Assembly (NCBI RefSeq): GCF_000364605.1
Contig: NZ_KB822584.1
Span: forward strand, 1-64,000
Reading direction: 5' to 3'
DNA length: 64,000 nucleotides
From: Nocardioides sp. Iso805N
Lineage (GTDB): Bacteria > Actinomycetota > Actinomycetes > Propionibacteriales > Nocardioidaceae
Each line of letters starts with the position of its first letter. Positions within the stretch are counted from its first letter, which is position 1. Positions 34,300-42,850 of the stretch are shown here, in pieces. The translations under genes and the position numbers were made by a program. The notes under the pieces are model-generated. The model was not told where the DNA came from. It saw nothing but the letters and a program-made list of their open reading frames with translations, and searched no databases.

Positions 34300-35471
34300 C
34301 CGAGCGCCCGCTCGAGGTCGTCGATGAGGTCCTCGACGGTCTCGATGCCGACGCTGAGGCGGATCAGGTCGGCGGGCACCTCCAGCTCGGTGCCGGCGAC
34401 ACTGGCGTGGGTCATCCGGCCAGGGTGCTCGATCAGACTCTCCACACCGCCCAGCGACTCGCCGAGGGTGAAGACCCGGGCGTTGGCGCAGACGTCGAGC
34501 GCCTTGCCCTCCCCTGCCCTGACGCGGAAGCTGATCATGCCGCCGAAGCGCTTCATCTGACGCTGCGCGACCTCGTGACCGGGGTGGGTCTCCAGACCCG
34601 GGTAGATCACGTCGCCGACGGCGGGGTGGCTGGTCAGGAAGTCGACGATCCGCTCGGCGTTGTCGCAGTGCCGGTCCATCCGGACGGCGAGGGTCTTGAG
34701 GCCGCGGTGGGTCAGGAACGCGTCGAAGGGCCCGGCGACGGCGCCCACCGCGTTCTGGTGGAAGCCGATCCGCTCCGCCACGTCGAGGTCCTTGACCACG
34801 AGCGCACCACCGACCACGTCGGAGTGGCCTCCGACGTACTTGGTGGTGGAGTGCACCACCACGTCGGCGCCCAGCGCGAGCGGCTGCTGGAGGTACGGCG
34901 AGGCGAAGGTGTTGTCGACGACGAGCAGCGCGCCGGCCTCGTGGGCGATGCCCGCGATCGCGGCGATGTCGCCGATGTTGAGCAGCGGGTTGGTCGGCGT
35001 CTCGACCCACACCAGCTTGGTACGGCCCGGCTGGATCGCCGCGGCGATGCGCTCGAGGTCGCTCACCGGGGCGGGCGTGTGCTCCACGCCCCACGGCTTG
35101 GCGACCTTGTCGACCAGGCGGAACGTGCCGCCGTACGCGTCGTCGGGGATGATCAGGTGGTCGCCGGGCTTGGTGAGGGACCGGATCAGGGTGTCCTCGG
35201 CGGCAAGGCCGCTGGCGAACGCGAAGCCGCGCTCACCCTCCTCCACCGCAGCCAGCGCGCCCTCGAGCGCGGTCCGCGTCGGGTTGGCACTGCGGCTGTA
35301 CTCATAGCCACCACGCAGCCCTCCCACGCCGTCCTGCTTGTAGGTCGAGGAGGCGTAGATCGGCGGGTTGACGGCACCGGTCGTCGGATCCGGCTCGTAG
35401 CCCGCATGGATGGCGCGGGTCTCGAAGCCGTGCCCCTTGTCGAACGCTGATTCTGCGTGCTCGTGGCTCAC
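34296..35471 (-). CDS. metB: Cystathionine gamma-synthase or gamma-lyase (PLP, Cys/Met metabolism)
   Basis: This 391-residue enzyme starts at GTG 35471. The PLP Lys is K211 in STTKYVGGHSD, with ETPTNPLL, VVDNTFASPYLQ and the C-terminal SLGGVESLIEHPGRMTHAS. In actinobacteria this group makes cystathionine from O-succinylhomoserine and cysteine, and many members also split cystathionine. With cbs at 57007 the window has both arms of transsulfuration. It heads an operon with an AI-2E transporter and ilvA (2-oxobutanoate is a product of cystathionine lysis and of IlvA). The synthase/lyase balance cannot be read from sequence. Confidence 0.93.
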   Translation of the reverse strand: MSHEHAESAFDKGHGFETRAIHAGYEPDPTTGAVNPPIYASSTYKQDGVGGLRGGYEYSRSANPTRTALEGALAAVEEGERGFAFASGLAAEDTLIRSLTKPGDHLIIPDDAYGGTFRLVDKVAKPWGVEHTPAPVSDLERIAAAIQPGRTKLVWVETPTNPLLNIGDIAAIAGIAHEAGALLVVDNTFASPYLQQPLALGADVVVHSTTKYVGGHSDVVGGALVVKDLDVAERIGFHQNAVGAVAGPFDAFLTHRGLKTLAVRMDRHCDNAERIVDFLTSHPAVGDVIYPGLETHPGHEVAQRQMKRFGGMISFRVRAGEGKALDVCANARVFTLGESLGGVESLIEHPGRMTHASVAGTELEVPADLIRLSVGIETVEDLIDDLERALG

Positions 35472-35618
35472 GGCACGAGCCTACTCAGCGCGGCTTCGGC
35501 GGTCTCACTCCGATGCCACCGACGACCGACCGCGACCGCGTGGGCAACCCTGTGGCCGACCCCGGGAACGTACGGCGTCTGCGCGGTGTTGGAGAGTATG
35601 GATTCGAAGGAGGAACCC

Positions 35619-36266
35619 ATGTTCGGACGCCCCACCTCGCTCTACCCCGCTGACAAGACCCTCCCCGGCCGCGACACGCTGGAGTGGGACCTGCCCGCCA
35701 AGCACCGCGTGCTCGGCACTCCCCTGCTCGCCGACCCTGCCGACGGCAGTGCGCCGGAGGGCTATGTGGTCGCCTACTTCGGCCTCGGCTGCTTCTGGGG
35801 CGCCGAGGAGATGTACTGGCAGATCCCCGGTGTCTACGCCACCGCCGTCGGCTACCAGGGCGGCACCACGCTCAACCCGACGTACGAGGAGGTGTGCAGC
35901 GGCCTGACCAACCACACCGAGGCCGTGCGGATCGTCTTCGACCCTACCGTGGTCAGCTACGCCGACCTGATGAAGCGGTTCTTCGAGGTGCACGACCCGA
36001 CCCAGGGCATGCGCCAGGGCAATGACGTCGGCACCCAGTACCGCTCCGCGCTCTACTTCCTCTCCCCCGAGCAGGAGCAGACCGCACACGAGCTCACCAA
36101 GGTGTACGGCGAGGAGCTCGCCCGCCGCGGCCTCGGCGAGATCACCACCGAGATCCGGGAGGCTCCGATCTTCTACCCGGCCGAGCCCCACCACCAGCAG
36201 TACCTGGACCGGGTGCCGAACGGCTATCGCTGTCACGCCAACACCGGGGTTGCGTTCCCGGCCTGA
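35619..36266 (+). CDS. msrA: Peptide-methionine (S)-S-oxide reductase
   Basis: From the ATG at 35619, preceded by GGAGGAACCC, this is 215 residues. MsrA reduces the S form of methionine sulfoxide in proteins. The catalytic Cys is C58 in GLGCFWGAEE; EVCSGLTNHTEAV, DPTQGMRQGNDVGTQYRSAL and a C-terminal Cys (GYRCHANTG) acting as resolving Cys are all present. An N-terminal extension of about 50 residues before the domain is common in actinobacteria. The stop overlaps the start of the nitroreductase gene (TGATG). Confidence 0.96.
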   Translation: MFGRPTSLYPADKTLPGRDTLEWDLPAKHRVLGTPLLADPADGSAPEGYVVAYFGLGCFWGAEEMYWQIPGVYATAVGYQGGTTLNPTYEEVCSGLTNHTEAVRIVFDPTVVSYADLMKRFFEVHDPTQGMRQGNDVGTQYRSALYFLSPEQEQTAHELTKVYGEELARRGLGEITTEIREAPIFYPAEPHHQQYLDRVPNGYRCHANTGVAFPA

Positions 36267-36820
36267 TGGATGAGCTGCACCCGCTCCTCGCGAGTCGATG
36301 GAGTCCGACGGCGTTCGACCCGTCGCACGAGACCAGCGAGGAGCGGGTGCGGTTGCTGCTGGAGGCCGCCCGCTGGGCGCCGTCGGCCGGCAACTCGCAG
36401 CCGTGGGCGTTCATCGTGGGCCGGCGCGGCGATAGCGATCACGCGCGGCTGGTGCGTCATCTGGCGCCGTCGTCGCTGCGCTGGGCGGCCGATGCTGACC
36501 TGTTGATCGCGAACCTGTCGCATCGACTCGTCGAGGGCACCGACTGGGCGTTCTCGGAGTTCGCCGACTACGACCTCGGCCAGGCGGTCGCGCATCTGAC
36601 CGTTCAGGCCCACGCCCTCGGGCTGCACGTGCGGCAGTTCCGCTCTTTCGACCGGGACGGCCTACACCGCGAGTTCGGCGTACCGGCGCACTGGCAGGTC
36701 ACCACCATGTGCGCCGTCGGCTCCGCCCTTGAACCTGTCGCAGGGACTCCCTTGCGGGAGCGGCGGGACGTCAGTGATCTCCTGTGGCCCGCAGCCGAGA
36801 GGTCACTTTCTGCGGGTTGA
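36266..36820 (+). CDS. Nitroreductase family protein
   Basis: This 184-residue protein belongs to the FMN-dependent nitroreductase family: RWSPTAFDPSHETSEERV and RWAPSAGNSQPWAFIVGRRG form the flavin-binding start, and DYDLGQAVAHLTVQAHALGL the conserved central helix. It would reduce nitro, quinone or related compounds with NAD(P)H. The ATG overlaps the msrA stop codon, so translation is coupled and both may serve oxidative-stress repair. The last codons lie inside a short tandem repeat. Confidence 0.88.
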   Translation: MDELHPLLASRWSPTAFDPSHETSEERVRLLLEAARWAPSAGNSQPWAFIVGRRGDSDHARLVRHLAPSSLRWAADADLLIANLSHRLVEGTDWAFSEFADYDLGQAVAHLTVQAHALGLHVRQFRSFDRDGLHREFGVPAHWQVTTMCAVGSALEPVAGTPLRERRDVSDLLWPAAERSLSAG

Positions 36821-36842
36821 GGGGTCAGTTTCTGTCGGTTGA
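36802..36842. repeat. Two tandem 19-base imperfect repeats
   Basis: GTCACTTTCTGCGGGTTGA (36802-36820) and GTCAGTTTCTGTCGGTTGA (36824-36842) match at 16 of 19 bases with a 22-base period. The first copy covers the end and stop codon of the nitroreductase gene. The repeats lie between it and the DUF222/HNH gene; such short repeats are often found around REP13E12-type genes. The function is unknown. Confidence 0.5.
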
Positions 36843-37080
36843 ACCGCCCCGCGCCGCCGAGCCACGCCCGCCGAGCTTGTCGAGGCGCCGGCGGTGAGCG
36901 GGGCGGCCAGAGACAAACGAGAAGCGTGGGCCAGTCCCAGCGTGGTTGCGTGTCTTGGGCGGGTTGGGTGCCTTCGTATCGGTTGCGTCGGGCCACCAGG
37001 CGTGTGATCGGGTACGGCGAGCATTTCACCCGATGCGGCCAGCAAAGAGGGTTGTCTAGGTCAATCTGAGCAGATAGAAT
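36843..37080. other. Gene-free stretch before the HNH gene
   Basis: No gene is seen in these bases. The left half is ordinary high-G+C sequence. The right end (37040-37090) becomes A/T-rich and leads into the SOS box, so the promoter of the HNH gene probably lies at about 37040-37100. Confidence 0.4.
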
Positions 37081-37096
37081 TCGAATACGTGTTCGA
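37081..37096 (+). promoter_or_regulatory. LexA-type SOS box upstream of the DUF222/HNH gene
   Basis: TCGAATACGTGTTCGA matches the actinobacterial LexA operator TCGAAC-N4-GTTCGA at 11 of 12 fixed positions and sits 24 bases before the ATG. Several 13E12-type genes of Mycobacterium tuberculosis are in the LexA regulon, which supports the reading. The gene downstream is therefore expected to be induced by DNA damage. Confidence 0.8.
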
Positions 37097-37119
37097 CACG
37101 ATTCTCTCGGGTGGTGACC

Positions 37120-38343
37120 ATGCATCAGATCCAGAAAACTCTCGCGACGATCGATGCCGCCCTGAGTGACGCCGTGGACGCGAACCCGATCTTCCTCTCC
37201 ACCACCGACAAAACCGCCGCGCTGCTGGCACTGACGCGGCTCGAAGCGGGGCTCGCCGAGCTGCGGTTGCGGGTGATGGCCGCCAGCCAGGACGTGGCTG
37301 AGGAGATCGGTGCGCGCGATGTGGCGTCCTGGCTGGTCGCCCAGGAGGTCGCCGACAGCCGCCCGGCACATGCTGCGCTGGCCCTGGCGCGCGGCCTGGA
37401 GGGGCGGCCGGTGGTACGGGCCGCGTTGGCCGAGGGTCGGTTCAGTCTCGGGCACGCCCGGGTGATCCTCGACGGGCTCGCCGCACTGCCCGACGACCTA
37501 CCCGCGGAAGTGCTGGAGAAGGCCGCGGCGCACCTGTGTGACCTCGCCACCCAGCACCGCCCCAAAGACCTACGCCACCTCACCCACCATCTCCTCGAAG
37601 TCGTCGCACCCGAGATCGCAGAAGCAGCAGAGGCCCAAGCCATCCGCCGACTCGAAGAAGCCGCGCACGCGAAAGCGACGTTGACGATCAGCGACCACGG
37701 CAACGGCATGACCCGGATCCACGCGCTCGTGCCCGAAGCCGTCGGAGAGCGGTTGCGCACCCTGCTGGAGGCCTTCGCCCAACCCCGCGTCGCCGCGCTG
37801 GAAGCCGACGGCAAAGTGCGCCCCCGCAACCGGCTCTTCGCCGACGCCTTCGCCCAACTCCTCGAATGCGTCAACGGCGACGGCCTCCCAGCCCACGGCG
37901 GGGACACCACCACCATCATCGTGGCCATCCCGCTAGACCAGCTGCGCAGCGAGCTCGGCACCGCAAGCCTCGGCCAGATCCCGATCTCCGCGGGCGAGAC
38001 CCGGCGGCTGGCCTGCACCGCCGCGATCATCCCCTACGTCCTCGGCGGAAAGTCCGAGCCCCTCGACCTCGGCCGAGCCCGACGGCTGTTCTCACCGGCC
38101 CAGCACAAAGCACTCAAGATCCGCGACCGGCACTGCCGCGCCGAAGGCTGCACCGTCCCCGCGACCTGGTGCGACGCCCACCACGAAAATCCGTGGAGCC
38201 TGGGAGGCCCGACGGATCTGAGCAACGCGGCCCTGCTCTGCGGCCACCACCACAGACGAGCCCACGACCCGACGTACGAGACCATCCGCCTCGCCAGCGG
38301 CGACTACCGCTTCCAGCACAAGATCGACGTACTCCGCCGGTGA
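37120..38343 (+). CDS. DUF222/HNH endonuclease-like protein (REP13E12 type)
   Basis: From the ATG at 37120 (a GTG at 37111 is possible) this is 407 residues. Residues 1 to about 330 form the helical DUF222 domain (ALLALTRLEAGLAELRLRVM, ARDVASWLVAQEVADSRP, LRTLLEAFAQPRVAALEADG). Residues about 335-395 are the HNH domain: RDRHCRAEGC, then CDAHHENPWSLGG, LSNAALLCGHHHRRAH. Zinc-binding Cys/His and the catalytic His are present. This family is repeated many times in actinobacterial genomes, and its true role is unknown; DNA-damage induction through the SOS box suggests repair or recombination. Confidence 0.92.
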   Translation: MHQIQKTLATIDAALSDAVDANPIFLSTTDKTAALLALTRLEAGLAELRLRVMAASQDVAEEIGARDVASWLVAQEVADSRPAHAALALARGLEGRPVVRAALAEGRFSLGHARVILDGLAALPDDLPAEVLEKAAAHLCDLATQHRPKDLRHLTHHLLEVVAPEIAEAAEAQAIRRLEEAAHAKATLTISDHGNGMTRIHALVPEAVGERLRTLLEAFAQPRVAALEADGKVRPRNRLFADAFAQLLECVNGDGLPAHGGDTTTIIVAIPLDQLRSELGTASLGQIPISAGETRRLACTAAIIPYVLGGKSEPLDLGRARRLFSPAQHKALKIRDRHCRAEGCTVPATWCDAHHENPWSLGGPTDLSNAALLCGHHHRRAHDPTYETIRLASGDYRFQHKIDVLRR

Positions 38344-38362
38344 GGCGGATCCCCGCGAGTCC

Positions 38363-38746
38363 CTACTCGTCGATGGTCACCGTCAGCACGTTGCCCTCGT
38401 GCACAAGCTTGACGACCAGCCGCAACGGCTGCGGCAACAGCTCACGTCCCGCTGGCGCCGGGACCAGGCGTACGTCGCGGACGCGGTAGCGGCGGCCGCG
38501 GTGGGCGACCACGCCGCCGTCGGCGGCGAGAAGGTTGCGCACCCAGTCCGACTCGAGGCCGTAGCCGACGAGGAACGCGAACCCGCCTGGACGCCGCACG
38601 CAGAGCACCGGGGTGCGGTAGCGGCGGCCCGAGCGTCGCCCGACGTGCACGATGATGGCGTGTCCGGGGATTCGGCCCGCCCAGCGTCGCTGGATCGGGT
38701 TGGTCACCTTGCGGTTGAAGGCGGCGAGCGCACGAGGCAGGTGCAT
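38363..38746 (-). CDS. Deazaflavin (F420)-dependent nitroreductase-family oxidoreductase
   Basis: This 127-residue protein is of the Ddn/DUF385 type, a split beta-barrel that binds F420 or related flavins. Visible markers are the N-terminal helix PRALAAFNRKVTNPIQRRWA, GRRSGRRYRTPVLCVRRPGG and the conserved SDWVRNLLA. Members reduce nitro compounds, quinones or menaquinone. There are no additional domains. It is a single-gene unit transcribed toward the HNH gene. Confidence 0.88.
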   Translation of the reverse strand: MHLPRALAAFNRKVTNPIQRRWAGRIPGHAIIVHVGRRSGRRYRTPVLCVRRPGGFAFLVGYGLESDWVRNLLAADGGVVAHRGRRYRVRDVRLVPAPAGRELLPQPLRLVVKLVHEGNVLTVTIDE

Positions 38747-38840
38747 ACCTCCGTTCTACCGTGCCGGTGGATGCGCGAACGACCTGACGGCGTGGCGTGG
38801 CTCGGCCGGCCTCCCCGACCTCACCCATGCGGCCCACCGA

Positions 38841-39488
38841 TCAGCGGCGACCTCGGTCCGGCAGGATCCGACGGACCAGACGGTAGACGCGATCGTCCAG
38901 CATGAGCAGCAGCAGGGGGTAGTAGCTCAGCGGCGGCCACACCAGGGTCAGCACGAGCCCGATAGCGATCAGGACGGCGTTGACCCAGCCGCGCACGGGG
39001 TCGCCCACCGGAAGGTCCGGGTCGACCGTCTCCGGATGGCGTCGTGTGACGGCTTGGACGCCCGCCAGGGTCGCAGAGGCGACAAGGGTGGCGCCGAAGT
39101 AGATGATCCTCGTCAGCGGGTCGTGCGAGGAGCTCGCCACCAGCTCGGTGGCGAATGGCATCACGACGATGCTCAGTGCCCAAAGCAGCAGCAGCTGCGT
39201 GACGTGGCGGTTCAGCGTCAGCACCGGTCTCAAGGTCTCGTGCTGGATCAGCCACAGCCGAGCGATCACCACGAAGCTCAGCAGGAAGCCCCAGAACTGC
39301 GCCTGGTGCTCGTGCAACAGGTGCCGGACCGACTCCCCGGACCCGATGTCGGCTCCGAGCTCGGTCAACGGGAGCACCAGCAGGGTCAGGGCGATCGCGA
39401 CGATGGCGTCGATGAAGGTGAGGAAGCGGTCGAGGTCACGGTGACGCTCGCGTGTCGTCTCGGTTGGGCTCGCCGGCAGCTCGGGCAT
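38841..39488 (-). CDS. TMEM175-like potassium channel (DUF1211)
   Basis: This 215-residue protein has about six membrane helices. The first helix carries RFLTFIDAIVAIALTLLVLP; R21, F25 and D27 fit the RxxxFxD signature of bacterial TMEM175 channels. The pore is lined by hydrophobic residues rather than a TVGYG filter. The C-terminus has DRVYRLVRRILPD. Length fits the one-repeat bacterial subfamily, which assembles as a tetramer. It stands alone between the oxidoreductase and the VOC protein. Confidence 0.88.
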   Translation of the reverse strand: MPELPASPTETTRERHRDLDRFLTFIDAIVAIALTLLVLPLTELGADIGSGESVRHLLHEHQAQFWGFLLSFVVIARLWLIQHETLRPVLTLNRHVTQLLLLWALSIVVMPFATELVASSSHDPLTRIIYFGATLVASATLAGVQAVTRRHPETVDPDLPVGDPVRGWVNAVLIAIGLVLTLVWPPLSYYPLLLLMLDDRVYRLVRRILPDRGRR

Positions 39489-39541
39489 GGCTCATCTTGA
39501 CGCATGCGCGCCGGCGGAGCAGACCACGCCACGGGTTCCGA

Positions 39542-40279
39542 TCAGTCGGTAGAACCGGTCACCGGGTCCCGGCCGGTGACGCACACCGGCGGCCCGGCGG
39601 GCGCTCGCATCGCCGTCCAGATCGGGCCCTGGTGGATCGGCTCGGCACCCAGCGCGACCAGGCGGCGTACCTCCGCCTCCCTCTCGTCCGTCGCGATGTC
39701 CAGATGGCCGCGCACCTCGCCCTCATCGTGCTCGAGGCGCTGGATCAGGACGCGCACCCCGAGCGCCGGCGGTACGGCGAGGCGGGCGAACTCGCCGCGC
39801 GGCGTCTGCCGCACCGGCCAGCCGGTCAGCGCGGCCCAGAACGCGCACTCCACGGCATGAGCGGAGGGCCCGACGTCGAGGCAGAGCTGGTCCACCCGGG
39901 ATCGATGCCCGTCGGGCCAGACGGTCGGCGCCGAGGGGGCGGTCGCAGGCGCGGTGACCAGGCAGAACCGATAGCCACCCGGAGAGCGGAGTACGGCGTG
40001 ATCCTCGCGCGCGACCAGCGTGGCGCCACAGCCGATCGCGTGCTCCACCCCCGCGGACAGGTGCGGCACGTGCAGATCGAGATGGGTCCCGGCGGGACCG
40101 TCGCCGACGCGCTGCACGCGGAGGTGGTCGTCCCCCGCCGGCGGGAGCAGGGTCGCGAACTCGTCCGTCTCGCCCCGGGGCGCCGAGAGCTGGTAGCCCG
40201 TGACGTCGCGCCAGAAGTCCACGGCCAGCGGATGCTCCGCGCTGGTCAGGTCGAGGAAGAAGGTCAGCCGGGCGATCAC
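39542..40279 (-). CDS. Two-domain VOC (glyoxalase-fold) protein
   Basis: This 245-residue protein starts at GTG 40279. It contains two VOC half-domains: residues about 1-115 (LDLTSAEHPLAVDFWRDVTG, THLDLHVPHLSAGVEHAI) and 125-235 (VDQLCLDVGPSAHAVECAFW, LALG VRVLIQRLE region with GHLDIATDEREAE). The fused pair binds a metal and substrate between the halves. The exact reaction cannot be read from the sequence; glyoxalase-like or antibiotic-binding roles occur in this group. Confidence 0.82.
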   Translation of the reverse strand: MIARLTFFLDLTSAEHPLAVDFWRDVTGYQLSAPRGETDEFATLLPPAGDDHLRVQRVGDGPAGTHLDLHVPHLSAGVEHAIGCGATLVAREDHAVLRSPGGYRFCLVTAPATAPSAPTVWPDGHRSRVDQLCLDVGPSAHAVECAFWAALTGWPVRQTPRGEFARLAVPPALGVRVLIQRLEHDEGEVRGHLDIATDEREAEVRRLVALGAEPIHQGPIWTAMRAPAGPPVCVTGRDPVTGSTD

Positions 40280-40297
40280 GGCGCCACCGTACGCCGA

Positions 40298-40335
40298 GGG
40301 CCGGCCGCGGGAGGTGTCCCTCCCACGACCGGCCC
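40298..40335 (-). terminator. Hairpin downstream of the secreted thioredoxin-like gene
   Basis: GGGCCGG (40298-40304) pairs with CCGGCCC (40329-40335), and an inner GGGAGG (40309-40314) pairs with CCTCCC (40319-40324) around a four-base loop. It starts 17 bases past the stop codon of the large secreted protein gene and fits an actinobacterial hairpin terminator without a U tract. Confidence 0.65.
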
Positions 40336-40351
40336 GGTGGTGGCGCAGGTG

Positions 40352-42694
40352 CTACTTGGTGACCTTGACCGACGTACCGGTCGCGGTCGATGCGGCGTAG
40401 TTGGCGTCGCCGGCGTAGGCGAGCTTCACGGTCCAGGTGCCCTTGGGCAGCTTGGGCAGCTTGACCGTGGCCACGCCGGACTTGAGGGTGGCCGTCGCGG
40501 TCTTCTTGGCCGAGCCCTTCTTGAGGGTGACGGTGACCTTGCCGGTCGCGGTCGCGTTGCCGACAGCAGCCGCGACGGTGACCTTCGCGGCACCGGCCTT
40601 CTTCGAGGTCGGCTTCTTGCTGGTCGTGGCCTTGACCGAGGCGACCGAGCCCTTGGCGACACTCAGCGTGCCGGTCTTGGAGAAGGCCAGGATCTGGTCG
40701 TCACCGACGTAGGACAACGTGTAGGAGTAGCTGCCCGCGGCGAGCTTCGGCAAGGTGAACGACGCGGCGTTGGCCACGATGGTCTGCGCCGGGTAGCTCT
40801 TGCCGGCGACCGTCAGGGAGACCTTGCCGGTCGGCACGCGGCCGTACTCGTTGGCGATCGCGACGGTGATCTTCGGCGCGGTGCCGTACTTCACGCTCGG
40901 CGCGGTCACAGTCTGGGTCGAGGTGACCCCGCCCGGCAGACCGTCGAAGAAGTAGCCGAGCTTCGCGATCGCCGCCTGCCCGAAGGCAACGCCGCCCGCG
41001 GATACGCCTGACGCCGCGCCTAGGGCCGTTAGGACGTTCGTCCTGCGCTGCGAGACCTTCGACGTGTCACCGTTCGCGATCTCGGTCGCGGTCTGATAGG
41101 CCGAGTCAGGCGTGTTGCTCGCACTCGGGTAGACGGGGTTCTGCCAATTGAAGCCGGCCAGACCAGGGATCGTCTTGATCTCAGTCGGGAACTGCGAGTC
41201 GGAGAGTCCGATGCGGGTGCCGGCCGGATGGGTGTACCACCACTGCGACATGTACTCCTTGAATGTCGGAAGACCGCTCGCCGGATCTGCGTTCTGCTGG
41301 ATCCACTGTCGCGCGACGCCCTTGGCGGAGCTGCCGCCGATGCCCTTCTGGTAGCCGATGAGGAACGGCACCTGCAGCTTGCGCACCGAGTCGATCACCT
41401 TGGTGGTGTCACCCCCGGGGTAGTAGTTGACCTTGGTGCCTGTGTTCGGGTCGTACTCGGTCAGGAGGTTCTGGAGGTAGCTCCGCACCAAGTCGCCGTA
41501 GAGGTACGACGGACGGGCGTTGAGCGTCGCGACGCCACCCGAGGTGATGGCCGCGTTGTCGCGGATGTGCAGCGGGTTGGCGGACGTGTTCGGCTCGGTG
41601 GTGGTCGTACTTGGGTCGTAGGTCGTGCCGCCATCGAGAACGAGGTCGAAGTTGTAGACCGTCACGTTGTTGGCCGCTGCTTGGGCATTCACGTCGTGAA
41701 TCACGGCGCGCGTGTTCGGGCACCAAGTTCCACCGAACAGAATGACAGCGTTCTGCGTGGTCGCGTGATCGAGCAGGTGGATCAGTTCCGGATAGGTGAG
41801 CTGCTGCACATGCCAGTCAGCCGCATCGCCGTCGGAGATGAGGTTGCCACCCTTTGCCGTGTCGGCAGCGGTGGTCGGGTAGTGACCGTAGTCGACCAGA
41901 TCGTGCTTGCGGTTGAACTCGGTCTCGTAGAACTTCGCCTGCGACACAGCGGTCGGAGCATTGGTCCCGGTCAGCGTTGCGAAGTCCGCTGCGAACGTGT
42001 TCGACAGGGCCACACCGGGCGTCACCGAGGCATCGGCGGTGTTGTTGGCAGCATCCACCCAAGTCAGCACCTTGTCGGGCTGCGACGAGGCATTGATGTG
42101 GTCCTTGTTGTAGGCGAAGAAGAAGCTGTCGCTCGCACCGATGGCCGGCGTCGCACCCGCGCGGTTGTCGAAGGCCGGGGCGTCAGCGTCGTTGACCACA
42201 GCGTCGGTGTCCCCGATGTACTTCGCCAGCAGATTGGTCCATAGCGTGCCAAACGCTGCCTGCGATGAGCCCGCGAGGCTCGTTATCCCGCTCGGATTGC
42301 GGATGTCGAGGTTCCGCAATCCGCTATAACCGGAGAGGTTGGGATCGAACCAGTAGATCTTGCTGATCCCCTTCGCCTGCGCCTGCGTCACCGCGGCCTG
42401 GGCGGTCGTCTTGAAGTTGGCATCGAGTGCCGGGTCACCCACGAGGAATGCGAAGTTTCCCTGCTGCTGGAGAAGCCAGTTGAAGCGCTCATAGGTGACT
42501 GTCTCGAGGACGGTCTGACCCGCCGCAACGCCGAGGGTGTCCTGCAGGTAGGTGGTATCGGTGTAGGTGGTGGCAGTGCGCGCAGGAGCGGCGCCGGCGG
42601 GCGCGCTCAGCGCGCCTCCGGCGAGCGCTGCGACGCTCATGCCCGCGGCGGCGATGGCCGCTGCCGCGCGCTTTCGACGGGCGAAGGCGTTCAT
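40352..42694 (-). CDS. Secreted protein with two thioredoxin-like repeats and C-terminal Ig-like domains
   Basis: From the ATG at 42694 this is 780 residues with a signal peptide (RRKRAAAAIAAAGMSVAALA, AGAAPA cleavage region). Two stretches share one pattern: GNFAFLVGDPALDANF then YWFDPNLSG near 80-125, and NAVILFGGTWCPNTRAVIHD then YNFDLVLDG near 325-370. The second has the thioredoxin-like WCPNT. The C-terminal 190 residues form two Ig-like domains (VPTGKVSLTVAGKSYPAQT, ATGKVTVTLKKGSAKKT) rich in Lys and Thr. It is exported and probably wall-associated. A redox or metal-related role is inferred from the Cys motif and the adjacent cystine-type symporter. Confidence 0.75.
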   Translation of the reverse strand: MNAFARRKRAAAAIAAAGMSVAALAGGALSAPAGAAPARTATTYTDTTYLQDTLGVAAGQTVLETVTYERFNWLLQQQGNFAFLVGDPALDANFKTTAQAAVTQAQAKGISKIYWFDPNLSGYSGLRNLDIRNPSGITSLAGSSQAAFGTLWTNLLAKYIGDTDAVVNDADAPAFDNRAGATPAIGASDSFFFAYNKDHINASSQPDKVLTWVDAANNTADASVTPGVALSNTFAADFATLTGTNAPTAVSQAKFYETEFNRKHDLVDYGHYPTTAADTAKGGNLISDGDAADWHVQQLTYPELIHLLDHATTQNAVILFGGTWCPNTRAVIHDVNAQAAANNVTVYNFDLVLDGGTTYDPSTTTTEPNTSANPLHIRDNAAITSGGVATLNARPSYLYGDLVRSYLQNLLTEYDPNTGTKVNYYPGGDTTKVIDSVRKLQVPFLIGYQKGIGGSSAKGVARQWIQQNADPASGLPTFKEYMSQWWYTHPAGTRIGLSDSQFPTEIKTIPGLAGFNWQNPVYPSASNTPDSAYQTATEIANGDTSKVSQRRTNVLTALGAASGVSAGGVAFGQAAIAKLGYFFDGLPGGVTSTQTVTAPSVKYGTAPKITVAIANEYGRVPTGKVSLTVAGKSYPAQTIVANAASFTLPKLAAGSYSYTLSYVGDDQILAFSKTGTLSVAKGSVASVKATTSKKPTSKKAGAAKVTVAAAVGNATATGKVTVTLKKGSAKKTATATLKSGVATVKLPKLPKGTWTVKLAYAGDANYAASTATGTSVKVTK

Positions 42695-42850
42695 GGGTGG
42701 GTTCCTCAATCTTCTCGGTCCGAGACGGTGGGTGGTGCGGTGAGTGGGATGCTCAGGGCGCACTCGGCCCGGCGACGGCCGCGTGGCCGTCGCCCTGGCG
42801 AGGCGAAGGGGTGGTGCTAGGTCAGCTCAGCGAGTGACATCGGGTGGAGC

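Noticed and set aside
35472..35618. SAM or other riboswitch before metB
   Set aside because: The leader is short and shows no conserved riboswitch core; it is an ordinary divergent promoter region with msrA.
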